From Desulfobulbaceae bacterium (GTDB lineage: Bacteria > Desulfobacterota > Desulfobulbia > Desulfobulbales > Desulfocapsaceae): a stretch of 58,452 bases of DNA. The translations under genes and the position numbers were made by a program. The notes under the pieces are model-generated. The model had not been told where the DNA came from. It saw nothing but the letters and a program-made list of their open reading frames with translations, and searched no databases. The first letter of the stretch is position 1. Each line of letters begins with the position of its first letter. The stretch lies in assembly GCA_019163335.1 (NCBI GenBank), contig JAFLKM010000032.1, forward strand, positions 1 to 58,452, read 5' to 3'. Below are positions 36,025 to 43,511 of the stretch, in pieces.

Positions 36025-36768
36025 ATGCCTGAATTAAAAGAAACCAGCGGATTTCAATACCTCAAAGGCACCCGTTTTGACCGGCTCACCATCCAAAACC
36101 GGCCCCGCCCCTTTATTGCCGAAGTCGAGACCTTCAAGCACTACCCGCAAGCTCAGAAAGTCGCCTTGCCGCGAACCTGGCAGCTGACCGAGGAACGTCT
36201 AAGCCCTCTGATTCAGAATCGCCGGTCTTTGCGGAAATATGCCCCGGAGCCCATCAGCCTGGAACACCTTGCCTTCCTGCTCTGGGCCTCGCAGGGCATA
36301 ACCGGTCAGGCCGGACGATATCTTTTTCGCAGCACGCCATCGGCAGGCGCCCTCTATCCCGTGGAAACCTACCTCAATGTTCATTCAGTCACCGGACTAG
36401 CCCCCGGTCTCTTTCATTTTGACGTGCAGAATTTTGTCCTGGACAGATTGACGGAAGAGGATCAGGCAGACGCCGTGGCCCGTGCCTGCCTCGATCAGAG
36501 CTTTATGGCCCAGGCGCCGGTGGTGTTTCTGTGGACGGGGGTCTTCCGACGGGCCATGCATAAATATGGCAACCGGGGCGTCCGGTATATTCTCCTTGAC
36601 GCCGGCCATATCTGCCAGAATGTGATGATCGCAGCCGAGGCCGTGGGCTGTGGTGGCTGCCCCGTCGCCGCCATCTATGACAGTGAGATCAATCAGCTGC
36701 TGCAGATTGATGAAGAGGAAGAATCAATCCTCTACGCCGCCTCGGTGGGTAAAAAGATTCTCCCTTAG
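36025..36768 (+). CDS. SagB-type FMN nitroreductase-family dehydrogenase
   Basis: The ATG at 36025 has AAGGAG eight bases upstream (247 residues). The FMN-binding segments RRSLRKYAPEPISLEHLAFLLWASQGI, FRSTPSAGALYPVETY, the central RAMHKYGNRGVRYILLDAGHICQNVMIAAEAVG and the end are those of SagB-like enzymes. In toxin-peptide clusters such proteins oxidise azolines, but stand-alone copies like this one occur in many bacteria and archaea with unknown substrates. No precursor peptide or cyclodehydratase gene is nearby, so the natural-product role is unsupported. Confidence 0.85.
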   Translation: MPELKETSGFQYLKGTRFDRLTIQNRPRPFIAEVETFKHYPQAQKVALPRTWQLTEERLSPLIQNRRSLRKYAPEPISLEHLAFLLWASQGITGQAGRYLFRSTPSAGALYPVETYLNVHSVTGLAPGLFHFDVQNFVLDRLTEEDQADAVARACLDQSFMAQAPVVFLWTGVFRRAMHKYGNRGVRYILLDAGHICQNVMIAAEAVGCGGCPVAAIYDSEINQLLQIDEEEESILYAASVGKKILP

Positions 36769-37364
36769 CGCTGCCCCTGATCCCGCATACGCACTCTTTA
36801 ATTATCATCGTTCTCTGCACCTCCATAGAACGTGAAATATTAAAAAACCAACGGTGTACTTCAGAGTCTCGCAAGCTGTGTTCATCAAAAATTAAACCTC
36901 ACGGATAACGACTATTTCAAATGTGGGTACCCACTACTAAAAGGACACATCAGAGATCAACGTACTGGAAACAAGAGATATTTCTAACGAGATAGTGCAA
37001 GAACCTCAGAAACTTTAAAAAAATTGACTCTACCCAAAAAAACGGGTTAGATAGCAGTAATACTCGTCCTTTATTGTCTTGTTATATATGATTCATTTAA
37101 GCGCTTCAACAGCGTAACTTCCTCTTTTTGGAGAGTTTGTTTTGAAACACAGATTGCCCAACATCTGAGCAATAAACTGGCACACGCCAGCCATCCCTGT
37201 TAGGGATGGACGATATTGCGACTCTCCTGCCCACCATGAACGGCCCCAAGCGCTAACCAGGTAGTCTCCCTCCTTGTTCGCTGACGTTGTTCGCGGCTGA
37301 TTACAGAGAGCCGCGGCAGATCCGGAAATATGTTTCCGGTATAACGTACAGCAAAGGAGGAGCT
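36769..37364 (+). promoter_or_regulatory. Long hairpin-rich leader upstream of hdrA
   Basis: This 596-base gap has no convincing gene. A possible promoter is TTGACT (37024-37029), 17 bases, then TTAGAT. Three perfect 7-bp hairpins lie downstream: 37191-37197 with 37203-37209 (loop TGTTA), 37292-37298 with 37309-37315, and CCGGAAA (37322-37328) with TTTCCGG (37333-37339). The last ends 11 bases before the AAAGGAGG ribosome-binding site of hdrA. The structure suggests a regulated leader, but it matches no riboswitch that I recognise. Confidence 0.45.
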
Positions 37365-38843
37365 ATGCACGCTTCTATTCCCACTCCATCCGCAACTCAT
37401 GCGGTTGGTGCGGTTCTCGTGGTAGGTGGCGGGGTGGCCGGGGTCCAGGCTGCCCTCGATCTCACCGAACTCGGTCTCAAGGTCTATCTCGTCGAAAAAT
37501 CCGGCGCCATCGGCGGGGTCATGGCCCGGCTGGACAAGACCTTTCCCACCAACGACTGCTCGCTTTGTATCCTCGCCCCCAAGCTGGTGGAGGCGGGCCG
37601 CGATCCCAATATCGAGATCCTGACCAAGTCAGAACTGCTTTCCCTGGACGGCATTCCCGGCAGCTTTACCGCCAGAATCAGAAAAAAGCCCCGTTATATC
37701 GACGAGGAAGTCTGCACGGGCTGCGGCCAGTGTACCCTCTACTGCCTCAAGCAGATCGGCGATGATTACAACGAGAATCTCGGGATTTCGAATGCCGCCC
37801 ACATCGATTATGCCCAGGCCGTCCCCACCAGCTATTATATCGATGCCAAGTCCTGTCTCATGCTCAATTACCAAACCTGCGGCCTCTGCGCTGTAGCATG
37901 TCAGGCCAAGGCCATCCGTTTCGACCAGAAAGAAGAGATCCTTGATCTCTCAGTCGGCTCTGTCATCCTGGCGCCGGGTCTGGGCCGGACCAGCAAGGAG
38001 GTGCTGGGCCGCTACGGCTGGGGAAAATTCGCCGATGTTCTCAGCGCCTTCGAGCACGAGCGGCTGATGTGCGCCTCCGGCCCCACCGGCGGGGCGATCC
38101 TCCGCCCCTCAGACCACAAGCACCCCCGCAAGATCGCCTTTCTCCAGTGCATCGGCTCCCGCGACCAGACCTGCGGCAACAACTACTGCTCCTCGGTCTG
38201 CTGCATGTATGCCATCAAACAGGCAACCCTTGCCCGCGAACATGATCCCAGCGCCGAAATCACCCTCTTTTACATGGATATCCGGACCCACGGCAAGGGC
38301 TTTGACGCCGCCCGTGAACGGGCGACGATTGAGAACAACTTCCGGGTGATCTACGCCAAACCACCGCGCGTGGAGGATGTGTTTGACGGCGGTCTGCTCC
38401 TTACCTGGGCCACCGAAGACGGCAAACATCACTACGAGAAATTCGACATGGTCGTTCTCTCGCAAGGGGTAGAATCGCCGGACGATGCCGAGCAGCTTGG
38501 CCTGGCCGCAGGCATCGACCTGAATAAATACCTCTTTGCCCAGACCAGCAACTACGCACCCCTTGCTACCAGTCGGCCCGGCGTCTACGTGATCGGCGCC
38601 TTTCAAGGGCCCAAAGACATCCCTGATTCAGTCACCCAGGCAAGTGGGGCCGCGGCCCTCTGTTCAGGGCAGTTAGTCGCAGCCCGCGGCACGAAGATGA
38701 CCAAGGCGGTATTCCCGGAGGAACGTGATATCTCCAAGGAAGAACCCCGCATCGGCGTCTTTGTCTGCCATTGCGGCATCAATATCGCGGGCGTCGTCGA
38801 TGTGCGGGCGGTGCGGACTACGCCCGGGATCTGCCCGGCGTAG
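37365..38843 (+). CDS. hdrA: HdrA-like FAD/iron-sulfur protein, N-terminal part (frameshifted)
   Basis: The first 492 residues (start 37365 after AAAGGAGG) are the N-terminal half of an HdrA family protein. They show the FAD motif VLVVGGGVAGVQAALDL, KTFPTNDCSLCILAPKLVE, a ferredoxin-like cluster CTGCGQCTLYC with the later CGLCAVACQAKAI, and KIAFLQCIGSRDQ. HdrA carries the flavin that bifurcates or confurcates electrons between ferredoxin and other carriers. After the IGVFVCHCGINIAG signature the frame breaks near 38815 and runs to an early stop. Adding one G there joins it to 38816-40426. Confidence 0.85.
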   Translation: MHASIPTPSATHAVGAVLVVGGGVAGVQAALDLTELGLKVYLVEKSGAIGGVMARLDKTFPTNDCSLCILAPKLVEAGRDPNIEILTKSELLSLDGIPGSFTARIRKKPRYIDEEVCTGCGQCTLYCLKQIGDDYNENLGISNAAHIDYAQAVPTSYYIDAKSCLMLNYQTCGLCAVACQAKAIRFDQKEEILDLSVGSVILAPGLGRTSKEVLGRYGWGKFADVLSAFEHERLMCASGPTGGAILRPSDHKHPRKIAFLQCIGSRDQTCGNNYCSSVCCMYAIKQATLAREHDPSAEITLFYMDIRTHGKGFDAARERATIENNFRVIYAKPPRVEDVFDGGLLLTWATEDGKHHYEKFDMVVLSQGVESPDDAEQLGLAAGIDLNKYLFAQTSNYAPLATSRPGVYVIGAFQGPKDIPDSVTQASGAAALCSGQLVAARGTKMTKAVFPEERDISKEEPRIGVFVCHCGINIAGVVDVRAVRTTPGICPA

Positions 38844-40426
38844 CCTATTCCACCGACAATCTTTACTCCTGCTCCCAGGATACCCAGCAGCATCTGGTCA
38901 ATATCATCCGCGAACACCGGCTCAACCGCATTGTCGTCTCCGCCTGCACCCCACGTACCCATGAACCACTCTTTCAAGCCACCCTGCGAGATGCGGGTTT
39001 AAATCGCGCCCTCTTTGAGATGGCCAATATCCGCGACCAATGTTCCTGGGTTCATATGCACGAACCGGAGGCGGCCACCGCCAAGGCCAAGGACCTGGTG
39101 CGGATGGCCGTGGCCAAGGCGGCCCATCTCACCGCCCTGCCGGAACAGCGGCTGCCGGTAACTCCCTCGGCCCTGGTCATTGGCGGAGGCTTGGCGGGAA
39201 TGACTGCGGCTCTGACCATTGCCGAGCAGGGATTCCCGACGACCCTGGTCGAGCAGGGAGATACTTTAGGAGGATCGGCCCTGCTGCTGACTGCCGACCG
39301 TTTTGGCGGCGATCCGCGTAAGATTGTGGCCGAGTTGGCTTACAAGGTGAAAATCCACCCCCTCATCAGCGTGCGCGCCAAGGCCTCGGTGGCCAGTGTC
39401 TCCGGCTATGTGGGCAACTTCACTACCACCATTGCCAAGAAGGCAGGCAGTGAGGTGATCAATCACGGGGTCATGGTGATCGCCACCGGCGGCAAACCCT
39501 ATGCGCCGAAACAATATCTGTACGGCGACTCTGAGCGGGTACTGACCCAGCTGGAACTGGAGCAGCGGCTGGCATCGTCCCGCCCGCTTTCCGCCAAGAT
39601 AAAACAGGTGGTGATGATCCAGTGTGTCGGTTCGCGCGGCGCTGATCTCGCCTATTGCAGCCGGGTCTGCTGCGGTCAGGCCTTGAAGAATGCCCTGCGT
39701 CTCAAGACTCTGATGCCGGAGCTGTCCATCTTTATCTATTACCGCGATATGCGGGCCTACGGTTTCCTGGAGGATGATTACCGCAAGGCCCGCGAGCTGG
39801 GTGTGATCTTTATCCGCTATACTCCGGAGAATCCACCCAAAGTCACTCCAGGACACAGTAAATCCAGCCTGCTGAAGGTAGTCGGTTACGATCCATTGCT
39901 GGGCGAAGAGGTGGAGCTCGACACCGATCTGCTGGTGCTCTCGGTCGGCATTGTCCCGGAAGATCCAACGATCCTGTCGCGCATGCTCAAGGTGCCGGTT
40001 ACTGCCGACAAGTTTTATCTGGAGGCCCATGTCAAACTGCGGCCGGTGGATATGGCGGTGGACGGCATTTATGTCTGCGGCCTGGCCCATGCCCCCAAGT
40101 CGATGGACGAAACCATTGCGCAGGCCCAGGCTGCTGCCGGTCGGGCCTGTCAGCCCCTGGCCAAGGGTTCGATTTCACCCGAGCCCATCGTCTCCCATGT
40201 CGATCCTGAGCTCTGTATCGGCTGTGGCGCCTGCGAGATATTCTGCCCCTACAAGGCCATCACAATTGACAAGGAGGTCAAGCCCCGCAAGGCCATGACC
40301 CTGACCGCCTCCTGCAAAGGATGCGGGGTCTGTGCCGCTCGCTGTCCGACCATGGCCATCGACATGGGACGTTTTACTCTGGAAGGTATCCGGGCGCAGA
40401 TCGCGGCTTTTGGCGAGAGTGTGTAA
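38816..40426 (+). CDS. hdrA: HdrA-like FAD/iron-sulfur protein, C-terminal part
   Basis: Homology resumes in the next frame at DYARDLPGVAYSTDN. The part includes SCSQDTQQHLVNIIREH, SACTPRTHEPLF, a second FAD domain PSALVIGGGLAGMTAALTIAEQGF, VMIQCVGSRG, and two C-terminal [4Fe-4S] motifs CIGCGACEIFC and CKGCGVCAARC. It has no good start codon of its own; an in-frame TTG at 38771 lacks a ribosome-binding site. With the first half it would make one protein of about 1,020 residues, a usual size for two-FAD HdrA proteins of Desulfobacterota. Confidence 0.85.
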   Translation, partial: DYARDLPGVAYSTDNLYSCSQDTQQHLVNIIREHRLNRIVVSACTPRTHEPLFQATLRDAGLNRALFEMANIRDQCSWVHMHEPEAATAKAKDLVRMAVAKAAHLTALPEQRLPVTPSALVIGGGLAGMTAALTIAEQGFPTTLVEQGDTLGGSALLLTADRFGGDPRKIVAELAYKVKIHPLISVRAKASVASVSGYVGNFTTTIAKKAGSEVINHGVMVIATGGKPYAPKQYLYGDSERVLTQLELEQRLASSRPLSAKIKQVVMIQCVGSRGADLAYCSRVCCGQALKNALRLKTLMPELSIFIYYRDMRAYGFLEDDYRKARELGVIFIRYTPENPPKVTPGHSKSSLLKVVGYDPLLGEEVELDTDLLVLSVGIVPEDPTILSRMLKVPVTADKFYLEAHVKLRPVDMAVDGIYVCGLAHAPKSMDETIAQAQAAAGRACQPLAKGSISPEPIVSHVDPELCIGCGACEIFCPYKAITIDKEVKPRKAMTLTASCKGCGVCAARCPTMAIDMGRFTLEGIRAQIAAFGESV

Positions 40427-40442
40427 TTGGTATGGGAAAAAG

Positions 40443-40541
40443 TGCCTGGAACCACGTACTGGTGTGCGGCGCGGGATTCAACCCCGTGACACTTCCGTCT
40501 GATATACGGATGGGTTGTGGGTTCAATTTCCACTCCAGTCT
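40443..40541 (+). tRNA. tRNA-Sec-like structure, anticodon TCA (possibly degenerate selC)
   Basis: The 99 bases fold like a bacterial selenocysteine tRNA. The D arm is CGTAC-TGGT-GTGCG (40455-40468, GG in the loop). The anticodon arm has a 6-bp stem (40470-40475 with 40483-40488) and loop ATTCAAC with anticodon TCA at 40478-40480. The long variable arm has stem TCCGT/ACGGA (40494-40498, 40506-40510). The T arm is GTGGG-TTCAATT-TCCAC (40517-40533). The acceptor pairs 6 of 8 positions (40443-40450 with 40534-40541; mismatches at positions 1 and 3). No CCA is encoded. It may be decayed. Confidence 0.55.
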
Positions 40542-40609
40542 CTACTATTCACATTAAACAACAACGACGACTTATCGGATTGAGAAGTTTTTCGTATTTG
40601 GAGCATACA

Positions 40610-41218
40610 ATGTCAAATTATCAGCCAAAAATTCTTGGATTTCTATGCAACTGGTGCTGTTACACCGCCGCCGATTCTGCTGGCGTGGGGCGCTACCAGT
40701 ACCCTCCAAATCTCCGGGTCATCCGCATGATGTGCTCCGGCCGCCTCGACCCCTCTTTTCCCCTGGAAGGACTGGCCCAGGGGGCTGACGCTATCTTTGT
40801 CGGTGGCTGTCATCCCGGTGAATGCCACTACCAGGACGGCAACTACCACGCTCTGGTCACCGCCGCCCTGGTGCACGAGACCCTGGCCCGGCTGGGCATA
40901 AACAGCCGGAGATTTCTTATTGAATGGGCCTCGGCCGCCGAAGGCCCCAATTTTGTCAAGATCATCACCGGGTTCACGGAATATGCCGCAACCTTGGGCC
41001 CGCTCGGGACAAGTGAAGGCCTCGACCCCACGTTGTTAAGGGAAAAACTGGCCATGGCAGCAGCAACAGCCAAAGACCGTAAAATCAGAATGGGCCTGAT
41101 CAGCGCCTCAAGGGAGATGATGAAGGGTGCGGACTTCTCACGGGCAACCATTGCCGGACTGGTGCATGACAAATGCGACAAGCTTCTGACTGAGCTGGTT
41201 GGAGCAACTCCCCGGTAA
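40610..41218 (+). CDS. mvhD: MvhD/FlxD-like hydrogenase iron-sulfur subunit
   Basis: I start at the ATG at 40610 (202 residues), six bases after GGAG. The family signature is clear: ILGFLCNWCCYTAADSAGVGRYQYPPNLRVIRMMCSGRLDP, then GADAIFVGGCHPGECHYQDGNY. The cysteines bind a [2Fe-2S] cluster. In methanogens MvhD passes electrons from hydrogenase to HdrA; in sulfate reducers similar proteins link HdrA to formate dehydrogenase or pyridine nucleotide partners. It lies 184 bases after the split hdrA. No hdrB or hdrC is present in the window. Confidence 0.88.
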   Translation: MSNYQPKILGFLCNWCCYTAADSAGVGRYQYPPNLRVIRMMCSGRLDPSFPLEGLAQGADAIFVGGCHPGECHYQDGNYHALVTAALVHETLARLGINSRRFLIEWASAAEGPNFVKIITGFTEYAATLGPLGTSEGLDPTLLREKLAMAAATAKDRKIRMGLISASREMMKGADFSRATIAGLVHDKCDKLLTELVGATPR

Positions 41219-41249
41219 ACGACGCCAAAACTAAGAAAACGCTATAGTA

Positions 41250-41279
41250 ACGAAAAGATTCACTGACGAATCTTTTCGT
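41250..41279 (+). terminator. Hairpin after the mvhD-like gene
   Basis: A perfect 12-bp stem ACGAAAAGATTC (41250-41261) pairs with its complement (41268-41279) around a six-base loop, 32 bases after the mvhD stop. The descending arm contains TTTT, but no clear T-run follows. Confidence 0.6.
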
Positions 41280-41330
41280 ATAAAAAATTGATGGGCAAAA
41301 CCGTCCGTCACAACAAAAAAGGAGAACATT

Positions 41331-41690
41331 ATGCTTACAGTAACGAAATCAGCAATTGAAAACCTCAAGGAATATATGGCCCAAAACAACATCACCTCGG
41401 CCATCCGGGTGGTCATGCAGAGCAGTTGCTCCGGGACACACCTGGGACTTGAACTGGATGAAAAAAAAGACTCCGACAAAGTGTTTGAGGAAGACGGGCT
41501 CACCTTTGTCGTTGATAATGGAATATTTGGCACCGCCGGAGCCATCGAGGTTGATTATGTCAAATCTTCCGGTTGCGGTTGCGGCAGCGGTGGGAGCGCA
41601 AGCGGTGGTTTCTCGGTAAGTTCTGAGAAAAAATTGGTTGGCGGTTCTTGTTCTTCCGGTTCCTGCTCCAGCGGCTCCTGCGGATGCTGA
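41331..41690 (+). CDS. HesB/IscA-like iron-sulfur family protein with Cys-rich tail
   Basis: The 119-residue protein has an IscA/HesB fold: MLTVTKSAIENLKEYMAQNN, then IRVVMQSSCSGTHLGLELDE, and GLTFVVDNGIFGTAGAIEVDYV. The tail is a Ser/Gly/Cys repeat, SCSSGSCSSGSCGC. A HesB-like family is known in which the Cys at about residue 34 is selenocysteine; this copy encodes Cys. The ATG follows GGAG. The role may be iron-sulfur assembly or metal binding. It stands alone between hairpins, near the redox genes. Confidence 0.75.
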   Translation: MLTVTKSAIENLKEYMAQNNITSAIRVVMQSSCSGTHLGLELDEKKDSDKVFEEDGLTFVVDNGIFGTAGAIEVDYVKSSGCGCGSGGSASGGFSVSSEKKLVGGSCSSGSCSSGSCGC

Positions 41691-41935
41691 AGAAGCCCCT
41701 CGCGCAACAAACCAGGCTCTAGCTCTTGCCTACTACGCCCACCAAGATCCTGAAATCTTAACCACAGCGGAACAAAGGGAACCGTTTTTCTCGGCATCCT
41801 CGTCCCGTCATATCCCATAGGCTGTGCAAAAAGAACTCGACTCCACCATTTTGCCGGTGATGTCGTAGGTACTTGTCCATAAACATAAACCTTTTTCAGA
41901 TGGCGGCCCATCCATTTAAGATCTATTGAAGAACA

Positions 41936-42020
41936 TGCAACAGACCGGGATGATTACACAACCAGGTCTGTTGCAGAGGCTTTAGAGACAAACTCTAAAG
42001 CTTGAGCTAAAAGCTCAAGC
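41936..42020. terminator. Cluster of three hairpins between convergent genes
   Basis: Three perfect stems are in a row: 11 bp (41936-41946 with 41965-41975), 9 bp GCTTTAGAG/CTCTAAAGC (41979-41987 with 41993-42001), and 9 bp GCTTGAGCT/AGCTCAAGC (42000-42008 with 42012-42020). They separate the hesB-like gene (plus) from fdhC (minus). The rest of the gap from 41691 to 41935 shows no gene that I can support. Confidence 0.6.
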
Positions 42021-42034
42021 CATTATAGCAAAAA

Positions 42035-42703
42035 TCAACAGCGTCCTTTTTTGGAACACTTCTCCTCACCAAACACGACCAAGGAGCCATCTTCTTCCAT
42101 CTCTTTCAGCCACTTTGGATGTTGTTTCTTGACCCAGGCCTTTGTCACCCAACCGGTGAACATTGCAGGCGCTGAACCGGGTGCACCGATGGTGACCAGA
42201 TACAAATGGACAAAGAAGAAGGCAAAAATGATCAGGAAGCCCAGAGCGTGCAGGACATACATCATCCGGACAAGCGACACCCCGAAACTGAACGGAAACC
42301 AGATGATCAGCCCGCTTGCCACCATGACTGCACCAAACAGGGCCACCACCAGAAAGAACATCTTCTGGCCGGGATTGTACTTGCCCACCTCCGGCATATT
42401 TTCAACATGCCAGAGATAGCCGCCACCAGCAATGATCCACTGCCAGTCCTCAGGGAAAGAGAATAAACCGGCCTCTTTCCACCACATAGCGATGGTGAAG
42501 ACCAGACTGATTGCGAAAAAGATCCCGCCAAAATTATGGATCATCTTCAGATTTAACATTCCCCCAACCATGGTGCCGATACCATTCAGGGAGTGAAACA
42601 TCATTCCCATACCGGTTAAGCACAACAGGAGGCAGGATAATGCCACACACCAGTGCACGACGCGTTCAAACGGCCCAGTGGCCTTAATCATTCCTTTTTT
42701 CAT
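42035..42703 (-). CDS. fdhC: Formate dehydrogenase cytochrome b556 subunit
   Basis: The 222-residue integral membrane protein has four hydrophobic helices: about 15-35, 55-70, 105-130 and 145-170. Histidines near the first (VVHWCVALSCLLLC), second (MIHNFGGIFFAI) and last (VLHALGFLIIFAFFFVHLY) are placed to bind heme b and quinone, as in FdnI. It overlaps fdhB by 4 bases. It should pass electrons from periplasmic formate oxidation to the menaquinone pool. Confidence 0.9.
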   Translation of the reverse strand: MKKGMIKATGPFERVVHWCVALSCLLLCLTGMGMMFHSLNGIGTMVGGMLNLKMIHNFGGIFFAISLVFTIAMWWKEAGLFSFPEDWQWIIAGGGYLWHVENMPEVGKYNPGQKMFFLVVALFGAVMVASGLIIWFPFSFGVSLVRMMYVLHALGFLIIFAFFFVHLYLVTIGAPGSAPAMFTGWVTKAWVKKQHPKWLKEMEEDGSLVVFGEEKCSKKGRC

Positions 42704-43497
42704 GATTTGTTCCCTCCTTCACAGGTGGTTTCGTCGTCCGGAGTTTTTGGACCGTGTGTTATATAGTGGAGGAAGCAGCCTGCCACGACAGCACCCGCAG
42801 TCAAAAGTGAAGCTGGTTTCAGGACATCTTTCCAGATAATAATCTCCAGCGGCACCTTCGGGTCCACCGGCAGATGTTCGTAAACATCTGCTCTCTCAGG
42901 CAGAACATAGACGACATGGGTGCCCTGGACGAACTTGTCGCCATAAACATTGGCGTCGCCGCCCAGTTCCGCTGCCCTTGCGTATGCCTTTTTGATCATG
43001 GCATCCTTTGCCCCAATCTGCAGGGCTCCGGTGGGGCAGGATTGAACACAGGCCGGTGGTTGATTGACCTGCAGACGGGTATAACAAAGATCGCATTTGG
43101 CGATCTTGTTGGTTTCAGCGTCAAACTTGGGTACGCTGAAAGGACAGGCGGTGATACAGGCCTTACAGCCTATGCACTTGTCGGCATGCATACTGACAGA
43201 TCCAAACTCAGTATGGTACAAAGCGCCGGTGGGGCAGACCTTGATACAGGCTGCATCGGTGCAGTGCATGCAGCCGTCCTTACGGAAAAGCCAGTTGATC
43301 TTCCCGTTTTTCTTTTCGTGCTCCTGAAAACGGATCAGGGTCCAGGTGTTCGACTGAAGATCCGGTGGATTCTGGTAACTGCCGAAGTTTTTGGTACGTT
43401 TGGCCGGCAGTTCGTTCCATTGTTTACATGCCACCTGGCAGCCACGACAAGCGGTACAGCGGGACAGATCGATTAATTTTACGAGTTCCTTTTTCAT
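42700..43497 (-). CDS. fdhB: Formate dehydrogenase iron-sulfur subunit
   Basis: The 265-residue protein has four ferredoxin-type [4Fe-4S] motifs: CTACRGCQVACKQW, CMHCTDAACIKVCP, CIGCKACITACPF and the CDLCYTRL...CVQSCP pair. A C-terminal membrane helix (near PASLLTAGAVVAGCFLHYI) holds it at the membrane. It relays electrons from the catalytic subunit to the cytochrome b. No signal peptide is evident; such subunits are exported with the Tat-borne catalytic partner. It lies 14 bases after fdhA. Confidence 0.94.
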   Translation of the reverse strand: MKKELVKLIDLSRCTACRGCQVACKQWNELPAKRTKNFGSYQNPPDLQSNTWTLIRFQEHEKKNGKINWLFRKDGCMHCTDAACIKVCPTGALYHTEFGSVSMHADKCIGCKACITACPFSVPKFDAETNKIAKCDLCYTRLQVNQPPACVQSCPTGALQIGAKDAMIKKAYARAAELGGDANVYGDKFVQGTHVVYVLPERADVYEHLPVDPKVPLEIIIWKDVLKPASLLTAGAVVAGCFLHYITHGPKTPDDETTCEGGNKS

Positions 43498-43511
43498 ATT
43501 CTCACTCCCCC

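Noticed and set aside
36025-36768. Possible thiazole/oxazole-modified peptide cluster around the SagB-like gene
   Set aside because: No cyclodehydratase, precursor peptide or exporter gene is adjacent; stand-alone SagB-like enzymes are common.
40471-40516. A possible tRNA-Ile with anticodon GAT in the TCCGT-CTGATAT-ACGGA hairpin
   Set aside because: This hairpin is better explained as the variable arm of the tRNA-Sec-like structure; read as an anticodon arm it leaves an oversized D region.
41555-41911. A minus-strand reading frame opposite the hesB-like gene
   Set aside because: Much of it mirrors the Ser/Gly/Cys repeat of the real gene, and the remainder has no homology that I recognise.
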